NCBI GenBank assembly: GCA_030268105.1
Contig: BSDZ01000011.1
Location: forward strand, 2,331,001-2,395,000
Length of the DNA: 64,000 bases
Source: Volvox africanus
Lineage: Eukaryota > Chlorophyta > Chlorophyceae > Chlamydomonadales > Volvocaceae
Reading direction: 5' to 3'
Shown one piece after another: positions 29,900 to 42,172 of the stretch. Both the position numbers and the translations under genes were made by a program. The notes beneath the pieces were generated by a model. The model was not told where the DNA came from and did not search any database. It worked only from the letters and a program-made list of their open reading frames with translations. Numbering within the stretch: position 1 is the stretch's first letter; each line of letters starts with the position of its first letter.

Positions 29900-30851
29900 C
29901 GGCAGAGTGTGTGTGCGCGCGTGTGTGTAGAGTGTTGGCGCTCATGGTCAGCGAGCACCAAAATCGCAGCGCGTGTACGAGTGTCCAGGGGATGGGAGCC
30001 ACGGGCAGTGCCTGGCCAAGTCCTTGTTTGGGCTGCCCAGCCGCTAGCAGCGCTGCTGCAGTCTGTCGCGCTGTTGTGGTGTGGCGGCGGCGGCCCGAGG
30101 GTATAGGAGGGCATAGTAGCGCCCAAGGCGCCACGCAGGATGTATCTCTGGTTGCCGAGTGTATGTCTGTCCAGGGGGATTCCTGCTCTAGTTACAGGCG
30201 GCTGTTTTGACAGGCATCCGATTGGTTGCAGTCAGGCGACATTGGCTTGCCTTTTCGGGATGGCCAGTGCATTGCGCGGGTGGGTATTTGCGGGAACAAG
30301 TTTGCCAGTTTGCCAGTTGACCACTTCTGAGTAGCGGAGTGAACCAGCCAGCAGCAGCGGATGGCATACTTTGTATACTTGTTGTTGCTGCCCCTGAACT
30401 CCCACTCTGTTTTTGGAACCTTCAACTGCACGCCGTTACGGAGAATGGACTCGAATGAAAGCTTTCAAGGAGTGGAGAATCGAGTTAGTGTCGTCCGGGT
30501 TTAAATGGAATGTCATGGTGTGGTTTTATCGTACATGGGCAACAATACCCCAATTTCCAGCTATCTTGCAGATACACGTGTCCGTGGGCTTAAATTCTAA
30601 CAGCTAAAGTGTCTTAAACATCTAGCCAGCAAGCTTTAAGCACAATTTTGACAGACGACCGTGGAAGATGAGTGCCTACGATCAAGTGAGCCCACCAAGT
30701 TGGTTGCCGAGAAGCGAAGCGCAAACAAAGTACTTAACACTGTGATCGGTAGTGCAATCCCCACTGCGCCATACTAATAGATCTGCACGATCTCCGCATT
30801 CACCCCTGCTTAAACATATTATCCTTACCACGTCACAACTGTTCCCACTCC
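29900..30851. other. convergent 3' region between WNK-like and FAM114-like genes
   Basis: Two genes end towards each other across about 950 bases. I see the 3' UTRs and nothing else. No clear TGTAA was found here for either gene. Confidence 0.45.
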
Positions 30852-33800
30852 CTAGTCCGCAGTATTTGTCATCTGTACAATTTCCGTGGCACCTCCGACT
30901 GCTGCTGTCTCTTCCAGTCCCTCCCGCGCTGGCAGCTGCGCCGTGGACTGGGCTTGCTCCGGCTGCTGCGCGATTTGCATGACAAGGCCGCGCAACAGCA
31001 CCGCGTACAACAACCCTTTGTAGCCACTTTTAATCGTCGAGATAGCCATCTTGGAGTTGGTTTCCAGCGCTACAGCCATCTCGTCTAGCACCTTGGCCTC
31101 CAGAGCCGGTTGCGCAAGGACCTCGTCTACCGCAAAGGCTCCAACCTGGACCCCAGAGCTGCTTTTCTCCGCAGCAGTTGGCTGCAGGGAACGCAACGTG
31201 TTGAGTGTGGCAGCATAGGCAGACGTGATGGCTTGCAGATCATCTACCATGCGGCGCGCCTCAGCCACAAGTAGCGCCGCCTGCTGCTCACTGCTTTCAG
31301 GCCAGACGATGCCATCCACGGCGGGCCTTCAAGGTTAAGGAAATGGGTGGAGGGCGAAAAACTGTGAATCACCCCCGCTTAAGGGACGAGATATTTGCCG
31401 TAACCTGGCTTATGTGAAAACATCTGTACATATGCTTTGGTTTACGTGCTCCTTCCCTGATGGCATTACGCTGGTGGTATTACTTCGTCCGATTCGAATT
31501 ACAAACCATAAACGAGTCACACACCTGCCCGTCCGAGCGGGCGCCGCCAGGCTGGCTCCTAGGTTGAGCATAAGCTGCAGTTGCGCTGTCGTCACCTCCG
31601 CCAGACGCTTGGTGAAGTGTGCACGGAAACTGTCCAACAGCACCTGCGGCTCCGTCCGCTGCCTCTGCAACGAGGCCGACGGCTCTTCTTCTCCAACTTT
31701 TTCCTCGTCTTCAGCGTCACCACCTGGCCGGTTGCTGCAGGAGCACAGCATACTAGCGCAATAAGCCCGAAGGACACGCGATGCCTCATTTCCCTGCTAA
31801 TGAGCCTTCAGACTCTATACTTTCTTATGGACTGGTGGGAAGTAAAAACCACATCGCAAAACGTGTGGAAATTGCGGGAGCCCACTCCTTGTGCTCCTGC
31901 TGATTGCGCGAGCAAGCATTACGTCCTCGGATGTGGCCAATAAGACCGTGCGGACATCGGTATGCCATCCCCAGCCAAATTGCTGACCGTCAGTGCACAG
32001 CAATTTTCCCTGCACCAAGTACCCGGGTGTCAACCGTAGTGCCACATGGAGAGGATCAAGCCTGACTTTCGTTTCCTTTCTGTTTTTTGAGTGGGGGCCC
32101 GGAGACACCCTTTTCCACCTGGGCGTCCCCAACGACTTCTCCCACGAAGCGTTCACGTTCATGCGGGTACCTGGTTTGCTTGGAAAGTGAAGCGGTGGCA
32201 TTTTCCGCCGCCTGCGCCCCTGCTACCACCTCCACGAGCTGGTGGAGGAATGCCTCTGAGCGCGACGTGGTGTCCTGGCACAGGTAGCTGATAGGTTCGT
32301 ACATATGACTCAGGCGCTCCGCCGCCTCGTTATCCAGCTCCGTGATAACTGGCGCCGACGCGCCTCCGGCCTCCTTGCCGGACAACTCAGGCGCTTTCTC
32401 GCCCACCCATGGGTCGTTGAAATAAGGTCCCAAGCTGGATAGAGCCTCGTCAAGGGCTTGCTGCTGATCACCTGCGGGACCAGTTAAGAAATCGGCTGTG
32501 ACATTTATGAACATAGGCGGAATGTCAACACACCAAAAGGCCTTCTTTCCAAGCCGTACACTCCAAAAGCCCAACCAAATGCTGAGTTACACGCAGATAC
32601 CTTCCAATCCATGTCTCCATTTAACATCCAGGACGCGTTTCCTGGGCAATGTGCCGCCGCCAGCAGTTGACGCTACCAGAGCAACGTCCTCCTAACCCTC
32701 GATGCGGCCCTGCCTGGCTAATCCGCCCAGGCAGGCAAGCAGGCGCGTAATACTCCCCCTGCTCCATGACCCAGGCTTCCGTCACGCCGACCCGATCCTA
32801 GTTCCTAACCTTCCAATTTGGACCTCGACTTGTTGCACAGATGCGCGCATTCATTAGACAGGTTGTTGACTTCTTCCGCCAGCTGCTCGCCGCCGTATAT
32901 ATAAAAGAAGTCCTACGGTCGGCGGACGAGCGGCAAGAAGCGACCACGCAACAAGCAAGATAGGCATAGGCACGAAGTTCTTGACGCAAAATACAGTGTC
33001 CGGACACAACTGGTACACAACAAGCACGACACTGTGTCCCTGGAAATTAATGGATCGATCCTGACTAAAAGCCGAACTAAAATCCCTCCAAAGGTGGATG
33101 TATCCCTAATGTTGATGGACGCGAGGACCCGGGTATAGTGACTTGCAAGCCAACCAGGAGTGGAGTTGAGGCCGTTGTTGATCCGACAGATTTTACTGGA
33201 TGTTGGTGGTGGGTGCTGAGACCGGAAATATCACTGATTTTGGAAAAGCCAACATGCCTAGGGGTAAACGGATGAGGGTGCCCTGAAATACAGGAGAAGG
33301 TACGGCCTGCCAGGTAGTGGCCGCGGGTGAAGAAAAGCCCCCCTATTCCACACACATATCGCCTTCCAGCACACGAAATCGCGAGCTGGTTGAACGTTGG
33401 GATACCTCTTCTTTGCTACATCAATTAGCTGTGACGAACCTACCCCACCTGGAACGAAGACGGCTCGCGGCCCATATCAGCCGCACGTGCATCCGCCTCT
33501 TCGCCCCATATGCGTCGCCTGCCAGGGTGGCCTGCACCCACCCCCGTTACTTCCTCAAGCAACACCATAGCAGTGCGGCCCACCGTCTGCAATGGAACAG
33601 AAATAAAAGTATAGCAGTCAGACAAACACAAGAGAAACGCAACTTGAATGTATCATCACGCCAAAGGGAGGAAGGCAAACACAAAAGAAACAGCATTAGA
33701 AGTCTGCAATAGAACGTGCGGGATGGAACCTGGTGCGCAGGTAGGCAATTGTGTACATGAAGAGCCACGCACATAGTCGCGCGCCGATCTTCGTCAGCAC

Positions 33801-35598
33801 AGATCGCATGAAAAATGGACTCCTTTTTCGTACGTACACAAGTTCCACGCCGTGCCGGGTTGTATCCTGAGTACCAGGACTCTCATTAAGCCCCTCACCA
33901 TCCTCGCAAGCATGTTCATATACGACTCCACCTAAACAGAGTTACACATTTTAGGTCTTCCCCTTCCTCAAGCAACAGTTTTTGCCAGAGCCTCTCTACG
34001 GCCTTTCCTAAGGCCGCACGTCCGCCGAGATGGGCCTTCGCCGATCTTCTTTACGTCTCGCCGTTTGCTTTCCCTCACGCCCATCATTCACAAGTGGCCT
34101 TCCAGATCGGCCTCGCACCTCGAGGCCTTTCTCCGCCGTGTGTGCCAACTTGGTACCTATCTGCGCCACTCCGCGTACAGCTTCGATGCTCTGCACATCC
34201 GCCACGCTTGCGGCTACCTCTGCGGCCACCACCTTGGCAACGGTGCTCAACCCGCCCCACAGGCTGCTAAAGGCCCGAGCGGCACCCGTTGCGAGCTGCT
34301 CCACCTGAGCGTCGATGGCCTGTAAAGGACAGGAAAGTCGAACGGGGGCAGGAGAGGGCGTAACAACTATGTGGGAATGGGAAGACCTGCTGCCCAAAGC
34401 ACAGTTCATCGTGTTCCGAAAGGATCGGAATATCAGCAACGTGCAAAACGAATGAAGGCAGAATCAAGGTATGCAGTCGGACGAGGAATGATTGCGCGCA
34501 GACAGGGCATTCCGACAAGCAGCGGCCGGTATTAGAGCAGGGAATGCGCCCGCCTGTGCTTCACATTACCTGAAGGCCCGCCTCCAAGGCGGGATCTGCC
34601 GGTGGGATTGGCAAATCCAAAACACCGCCTGCTGAGCCCCCAACGCCGCCTTCCCCGCCCGCACGCATGGCGCCCCGTCCCGACAGAGCACCCTCACGGG
34701 CCGGCTCCGCCGCCTGCCTCGGCGCGTCCGTCGGCAACGCTGAGCCCTGCAACAACTGGGCCCTTTCGTCCAGCTCCTCAACAACACCGGCTGCCTCGGC
34801 CTCGGCGGCGCGGTCCATTTCGCTGATGCGGCGCGCCTGCTCAACCTCATCTTCAGCGCCAGTCACGTCAGCGAGCGCCGCTTGAAAGGTTTCTGTCAAA
34901 TCCTTTACGTCCCGTACAGCACCGGCTGCCACTTCGCGCAGCTTCCCTCCCAGGGCGCCCAGGCCCCAGCCGCTCCCCCAGCCGCCGCCCCAACCGGCCC
35001 CACTACCCTGGCGCTGTTGCTGCTGTTGCCACCGTTGCTCCTGTAATAACTCGCTGTCTTCGCCTTCATCATCGTCATACTCTTTGGCCTGGTCTGCATA
35101 GCTTTGATGAGTAATGATACGTTGCGGCGGTGTAGGTGATACCGCAGGCGTAATTTCCGACAGCTCTGTCGCGCGCGGGACCTCGGCAGAAGGTGAAGAG
35201 GGAACTGCAAGAGATGCGGAACCTTGTGACGGTGGCTCAACACTTGTGGGCAATTTCAAATTCGGCTCCAGCTCGGTTGCAAGGATGCGAGCGCCATCGA
35301 CTTCCAACTTGTCAGGTTGTTCGTCCTTGCTATCGTCCTGCATATTCCTCTGGTCTTTCCTTTTCTCGTCGGCGTGTTGTGTTTCAGGTGCCGGAGAAGT
35401 GGATGAAGGCGCAACAGGCACGGTTGGACTTTTGCTCGTGCTGCCAGATGTAGGACTACCTTCCTCATCTGGAGTATCTAGAGTTGCCCATTCATCCATC
35501 TCCTCTTGTGTGGGCTCAGGTGCATCGTCGCCCAACTCCAAACCCTCGAAAGGGTCGTCTTCCAAGTCCTCGTCAATACTAGGCTTGCCATCTGGCAT
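30852..35598 (-). CDS. FAM114/DUF719-like protein
   Basis: Seven exons join in phase: 35598-34570, 34319-34119, 33586-33449, 32912-32810, 32471-32171, 31734-31525, 31326-30852, giving 818 residues. The N-terminal third is acidic, Ser/Thr/Pro-rich and disordered, then a Gln run and a Gly/Trp segment (GWGGGWGSGWG) lead into helical sequence. Resemblance to FAM114A (NOXP20) proteins rests on the Gly-Trp segment, TVGRTAMVLLEE, FFYIYGGEQLAEEVNNLSNE and the long C-terminal helices. Animal members are Golgi-associated, Rab2-linked proteins; the role in algae is unknown. The family call is from memory of motifs and a profile search would settle it. Its ATG is about 240 bases downstream of the ArfGAP stop codon. 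Confidence 0.65.
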
Positions 35599-35778
35599 TG
35601 TGTGCGTTTTGTATGGACAAAGAATGCACAGAAAATGTGGCGGAACGTTTACATATCTGTTTCAAAGACATCCTGTACATGTGCCGAACGTCCAGTACAA
35701 GTGCCGAACAGTGAAATTCCAGATTCAACTGTCACTATCCGTTCCATTGTGATGCCTTTCCAGTTTAAATTAATCATA

Positions 35779-35783
35779 TTACA
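35779..35783 (-). terminator. TGTAA polyadenylation signal of the ArfGAP gene
   Basis: TGTAA on the minus strand about 55 bases beyond the ArfGAP stop at 35838, inside the short gap before the FAM114-like ATG. Confidence 0.5.
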
Positions 35784-35837
35784 GAAACGCGCAGGTTACT
35801 CAGTAAACATGGCGCCTTACGCCGAAGCCTCAAAACC

Positions 35838-38800
35838 CTAGGCAAATGGATTTCCCCTAGCCTCACGCAACTGTTGCTGCGCTACGGTCCCCGACGACTT
35901 TGGAAGGGCGGTAGCCATCTGCCCAAAGCTGAGCGCGTCCGGCCCCTGGCCCAGGCCTGCTTGACCCGTAAACCCGCCGCTGTTGGGTGTAACCACCCCT
36001 GGCAACATGTTGGCAGGCTGCAGCGCGTACGGAAACGCGGCCACTGGCGGTGACGCCAATCCCATTCCAGCCGAACCACCCATAATACCCGGCGGCGCCA
36101 TCATCCCGGCGCCAACACCCATCCCTAATGGTACCACCCCCGAAGGCGGCTGCCCTGGGAATGGGAATGGAGTCATGCCAGCACCGGCCACGCCTGGGGC
36201 AGAGAAAACCATGGGAGCCTGCACCGGCGCCAACACGCCGGGTTGTGGCCCTATCATAGGACGGAACCCAGGCACGCCGAGGCCCAAGGGCTGCACCACC
36301 GGTTCCGAAAAGAGATCGCTGGGAAGCTCAGTGCGGCGTGGTGGTGGCGCTTGGCGTTGCGACTGCTGCTGCGACAGTTGGGTGACCGTTACAGCGGCAC
36401 CACCGGCGCTCGCGGCGCGGGATCGGGGCTGGCTAGTGTTGGTGGATGAGCTTGACTGGACATGGACCTGTTGTAATTGCTGTTGGTGGGGTTGCGGGTG
36501 ATGCTGTGAAGACGAGGATGAGGACGGGGATGTGTGTGCCTGGGACTGAGGCTGGGGCGCCGAGGTGACAGCAGGAGGGGCCGCCGCGAACGCCCCCCAG
36601 TCCGCGTCGTCATTGAAGCCCGCGGCGCTGCTGATGGCTAGCCAGCCCGAGACTGACGGTGCTGCTGTTTCCGGGGGAGGCAGTCCAGAGTGTGATGGCC
36701 GTTGCGCCGGCGGTGGTGGTGGTGGCAGCAGGCAGGCGGTAGCGCCGCCGTCGCAGCTGCTGCTCTTGCAGGCGCCAGCGGCATTCCCTGGGGATATGGT
36801 CCCTCCTGTGCTGGGCGAGCGCGCCTGCTCTTCAGGGTGGCATGGGGACGATGCAGTTGACGGAGCTCTTTGGTCGCCAACACCCCGAGCGGTGGACGGG
36901 CTTGCGGGCCATGCGGAAGCAGGTGCAGGCTTCGTTGCCTCGGTGGTTGTGGACGCAGAGGTTGATGGCGGCGGTAGCGTCACCGCCACCGAGTCCTGCG
37001 GCGGCGCCACTATGAAGGATCCGAATGGATCAAAAGCGGAGGGCGTTCCACGATTTGGAGCGGTGGGCGCAGAGGCTGGCGCCGGTACGTGGCGACTGGA
37101 CGGGACGTCTGGCGCAGGGGACCCAAAAGCATTATCTGTGAATCCCAGGGGCTCAAATGCCGAGGCCGTAGCCACGGCAGCAGCCGCCGGTGCGGCAAAC
37201 GCACTGAATAGTGCGACCTTCTCCAGCGCGCCTTGAGGTTTCCTGCACCGTGTGGTGTATCCGGATTGGGAAGGCGGATGACACGGATGGGGAAGCAGCG
37301 GCCTTTGCAGCGGTAGCGTGATACTCGTCTGGATAGGCCCGGCGGACATCAAACAAAATTTGCGGAAACAGCAAATTGGATTACGCCCAAACCGCCAGCT
37401 GATGGATAAAATGGGGATTGCCTTGAAGGTTTCAGATACTTAACAGCGCTTCGAACTTGGACCAAACGTCCCTCATTGATGCCTAAAGGTAACCTTCATG
37501 GGTTGCTGCGGGTGCTATCAACCCCCAAACGCCGTATATACTTTGATACCGCTGTCGCAATTCCGCAACAAACATGCAGAGCTTTGACCACAAAAAACCA
37601 TCAAAGACACACACATACGCTCACCCTGTTGCAGTAACGCCCGCTTGCGTCACCGTCGGCGGCCCTTGGGGTTGCGAGGGCGCCGATGGGCTGTTAGGCC
37701 TGGGGCTGACCTGCAGCACAACGTCCCGCAAGCCGGCGGTTCCGATGCCCGCGCGGATCCTTCCTCAGCAGATGCAGCCTTACGTGGAAAACTCGCGCGT
37801 AAAAGTGACCCTTAGAGGGCGTGTGTCAATTCGCGATGGATGATTCCTTCACGAGGACGCTCTAGTGGCGGCGTGCGCGTCCTTATACACCGACGCTTTG
37901 TCATCCCCTATTTTCCCCCTTTAGAGAGTCCCCCACCATTGGCGAGGCTGCCTTCATGTGCGTACATGATAAGCAGCTGGCAAGAGTGGAATGAAGGCCA
38001 TGGCTACGGCCAACAACACTTAATATCATTACTGCCGGCCGCCTTCCCCTCTCCTGCGGCCCTTCTCACCGTCAGTTTGACCGCCCCATGGGCGCCACCG
38101 AGCACCTCGGACATCGGCCGAACGGGAATCTGATCCGCATCCGCGGCACGCTGTGATCGCTCGCAACCGGCAGGGTGACAAAAAGGGCGAGGTCAGCCGC
38201 GGCAGCTGAAGCAGTGCGGGGGGGGTGGGGTAAACAGCTACGCAGACGGTGAACGGTGGTAGCCGATAGGGCATGAGCAGGGCATACGTGAACAGAGGGG
38301 GAGTACAAACACATACGTCATCTCGAGCGTGACATACCTGTGTTGCAGCGGGTGCTACCGGGGCGCTGCTGTAGTAGCGCTTGTCCAGGAACACCGCCTG
38401 TATCCAAGCGTCTACCTGCGGCGGGCGTGGCAAGCAGAGTCTTACTATGCAACAGCTGTGGCTGCAACTAAGCACGGGAACATGCCACTGGCGGGGCCGG
38501 ACCTCGAGGAGAATGGCATGGCAGATGACTCTTTTGTTGCTGCCGCTGTGTGAGAGGATTTAAAGTTGCACTGATGTTTGAAGATGAACAGCGCTGAGCT
38601 GCGATAGGGAAGGAAGTTGGCAGCGCTGTGGCAGGGGTGAGAGGAATCGCACTCTTCCCGGGGCAAAGTTCCATGATCAGACATTCGGCGTGTGTAATGA
38701 TTTGACCCACCGTGAGGATCGTGATGCCAGAGAGCGCACCTGTGGAAGATTTTTGGGGACTGGCCTGCTGATGCCCCCACTATCTGGTTTCCATTTCGCC

Positions 38801-39344
38801 AACCATGTGCTTGCTGCAACCTGCATACGCCCACGGGGAGGGCCGCCATCAGGTCCCTCTAGGTCGCTTGCATCCCTTAAGCTGTCATGCAAATACATTT
38901 TCCACAAGGGAAGCAAGAAATCGTCCTGTTGACGTTGTGGTAGACAAGATACTTTTTCAAGCCAGTTGGGTCGACGGGGTAATGCAGATAGTTGCGTGGG
39001 AGCACGTGGGTTTGTTGCCTGTGCCAGTTCATTCTCACCGCATTTCCGCCGGCGTCCAGGGTGCTGACTTCCTCTGGCGTAAAATTGCTCATGCTAAGGT
39101 TCTTGGCACGTTGGCCAAACTTGATGCTGCGTAAGTTTTCGCCAAAAGAGAGTTTCGTTCGGTTCCTTGCGGTATGGTGTTTTATATAAATACAACCAGG
39201 GACTTACTGCCTGCCGCTGCAGTCCATACACACGAAGATGGCCAGCGACGGAACCACGGAATAACTTCCCAAGTTCCCGCAATCAAAGCAGCGCCTGTTT
39301 TCTAAACGCTGAGCTATTGCTCTTACAAGTTTATCATTCGACAT
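35838..39344 (-). CDS. ArfGAP-domain protein, AGFG/AGD14-like
   Basis: Six exons join in phase: 39344-39208, 39126-39039, 38820-38740, 38415-38338, 37710-37625, 37242-35838, giving 624 residues. Exon 1 encodes MSNDKLVRAIAQRLENRR followed by the zinc finger CFDC-x16-CMDC, the C-x2-C-x16-C-x2-C spacing of ArfGAPs. Exons 2-4 give LSMSNFTPEEV, LDAGGN, TWLAKWKP and VDAWIQAVFLDKRYYS, the order seen in AGFG and plant AGD14 proteins. The long C-terminal exon is Pro/Gly/Ala/Ser-rich, with FDPF, SDLF and a terminal NPFA, motifs that bind clathrin adaptors or EH domains. Inferred role is GTP hydrolysis on Arf in vesicle traffic. The Arg normally five residues after the last zinc Cys (CSGIHR) is not in place: the splice reads CSGRQH. 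The true 3' junction of intron 1 decides this. Confidence 0.82.
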
Positions 39345-42172
39345 TTGTTCAATCTTAGCGTCCGGCGCAACGAATTTAGGATACGAGAGCCAGCACAGAC
39401 TTCAGCAGAGGTTCACAATACGTTTATAAATGCAAGACACTGTGGTTTCAAATCAAAGTATTGCTCTTTCCGGCTGATCACTGGAGATACTATAAGTGTG
39501 CCGATTATCGACGTGACAAGCAAGTGTTACCACGTCGTACAAAGAGGAAGGTTACAAGCTTACAACATAAGTCAAAGCTATTGCTTATTTATTTTTAGGA
39601 TTTCACAAACATTGAGGATATGTTGTGTAAAATCCTAACGGGCTTACGAACATAGTGTTGTGTTTTGCAACTAGCTGACCTCGCGATTCCCGTTTGACGC
39701 CCGTCTAGGCTTCCCGCTGGGCCAAAATTATTGCACGCCAGGGCACATGATGAGCCTTTTCATAGTGAAAACTCTCATAAAGCATATATTTAACCCGAGT
39801 TCGGAGGCTTGTTTGTAATGAAAAATGCCGGCTAACACACAATGCCGCTGCCTATGACGTGGCCATACGGGCTAGATTATTTGTAGGTAAAACTGTTACC
39901 GGGTTGCGTACTTCTGTGCACAGCAACATCGAACGAACTTCATTGGACAACTTGTAAGGTGTACAACAGGTGTACACTCAGTCTCCGCAAATCCCAGGAC
40001 TAGGGTTTCGTCCGTTTTTCGATAGGACGTCAGGCAATATGTGATGATCGTGACACCTTCCCAATTTGTCTTCCAAGGTGTTTACCTTGCATACGAACAC
40101 TGAAGACATCCCCGGAGGGAGACTGCGTGCCAACTTAGCGGTTTCTTTACAACGATGGGCCCATATTGGCTCCCCACCCCGGGTGAGTCCGGAGCGAATC
40201 CGTGATCCTGTCAGCCGCCTATCCATTAGCTGGTCAAGCAGCTTCCCGACCGATTGCACAAATCACCTTGCTTCCACGTTGAGCGAACGTAGCTGCTCAA
40301 ATGAATTATATACGCCCAACCGTGCCAGTGCCGACAACCAACAAGCCAGCCCATCCTCATCGCCCCTTTCTGCGCACACTCCCCAACCGACCTATATTGC
40401 TAAACACAGCTCAGGCAGGCCATGGAAAACCGCCGCAACTGGAAAACAACAAGATGCGGCTGCAGCTCCCGTGACGTCCTGAGAGAGTCTAGCCTGAAAG
40501 GCCCACCTTGACACGCAAGCCCACAACGGCGTCTAGAGGTCCCTGGACTAGAGAGAACGCAGGGGTCAAGGACGCCCACCAGTAAGACGACAGGCCGAAT
40601 GCTGCTAGCTATTGCACCGCGGACGTCCAACGAGCAGCTATGTCGCCAAAACTGTAGCGGACGCGCCGGCGATGACAAAGAGCATAAAACCCTACGCGGA
40701 GTCGGTTCGCACTTGAAAGACGACGGGCGCAGATCCTGTTGTACACTGCGGGGAGAGAAAAACGTTCAGGACTAGAGAACTCTCAGATCGGAGAACGAAT
40801 CGAAATGCAGCTCCCCCTCGCCTATTCCAAGGATGGACGAGTGCAATCCCGATGGCCCCGTAGCCGCCCTTCTGCAGCCGAGTGCCTCATATACCCGGCG
40901 GCGGCACACGCTTGCATAGAAACGCCTGGTTGCTGTATGAGGATCCTCCAAGACAAATCGCCTGGGCATGGTTAAGACCATATCACTATATCAAGGTGTG
41001 GCAATTCGGTGCGGTTGAGCACGCGCCAGGTCGCTGGAACAAGGGTTGAATTCAGCATCACAAATCGGACCACTCCTAAGCTACTGCAGGCTTCGCCACC
41101 AGGACCATATGACAATATTGTTATATCGGGACCCACGACACGTGCCCCGTAAAGGGCTGGTAGGGTGGTCGTATGACATCACATGATCCCCAGTATCACA
41201 GTTGCAAGTATCTAAGGTGAGCTCGCGAACACATATATGGCATGTACGGCATGTACGGGGATCCGACTTTGCCGCTCACAACGCTTAAATCACTGCGCTC
41301 AGCTACTTCTGGTTTATCACTTCCCCTCCCCTTGCCCTGCCATTCTTTTCCTGCATAGCTTGAACACATAGTTGAGTGATTAGGGCGGCCCCTTCCCTCT
41401 CCCTTTTCATCTGGCAAGGCCGTGCCGCCGCCATGCCGCCATGCCGCCATGCCTTGTCCCGCTTTGCCCGGGGGCGATGCTTGGGCAACAGCCGCCACAA
41501 GGAAGTACAGAAACCAACTAAGGCAAATACCTACCGTACCAAGACACCACACGCACCAAAAACATTGCACCATACGCACATTGTCTGCATGACGTATACT
41601 CCGATTTGACAGCATCTATTTTATAACAGCACCGCACAGCATAGCACACATTCAAGCATAATCACACGGCAAATGCACTAAGCGAGATGCATCCCAGCAC
41701 CGCACCGGCGCGCAAAAGAAAAACGGGCTTTGTCTTTTGTTCTCGCGGACAGTGAAGACGGGCGCGCAGCCGCTGTGACGATGCTCTACCTCGACTTCCC
41801 GTAAGCATCAGCCATATCACATCGCCACAGCAGCCACGAGAGGCGCATCATAACAATAACAAGGCCTGCGCTGTCTTTTATTTAAAACCTACAGCTATCT
41901 CGTCTGTAACAGCAGCCGCAACTACGACTACAGGTTCAGTTACCTCGCCCCTTCGGCTCGCAACTCCGCCTCAAATGCCTGCAGCCTCCGAACGACCTGT
42001 AAGGTTGGGAGAAGATTTTAGATGCCGCCATGTGAGACATCGCTCAAGGAACAAAGAAAGCCGGATCCGGCAACTGGTGTACTATTTCTTAACGCCGCTA
42101 ATCCTCTACATAACGCCGGCCTCTAAAAGGCCTCTTTGGCCGGAACCCGTTGAGCCGCCGGCCGGACCACTG
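39345..42172. other. intergenic region between the ArfGAP start and TKL kinase end
   Basis: About 2.8 kb with the ArfGAP promoter and kinase 3' UTR. Overlapping frames at 40482-40066 (plus) and 40259-39978 (minus) are open but show no family motif, splice partner or start context. A short GCCGCCAT repeat lies near 41425-41450. I call no gene. Confidence 0.4.

Noticed and set aside
37153..37374. Minus-strand frame containing ILFDVRRAYPDEYHATAAK as an ArfGAP exon
   Set aside because: It looks protein-like, but the phase-2 donor at 37625 joins correctly to the acceptor before 37242 and gives GKPQGALEKV; this frame has no acceptor that fits.
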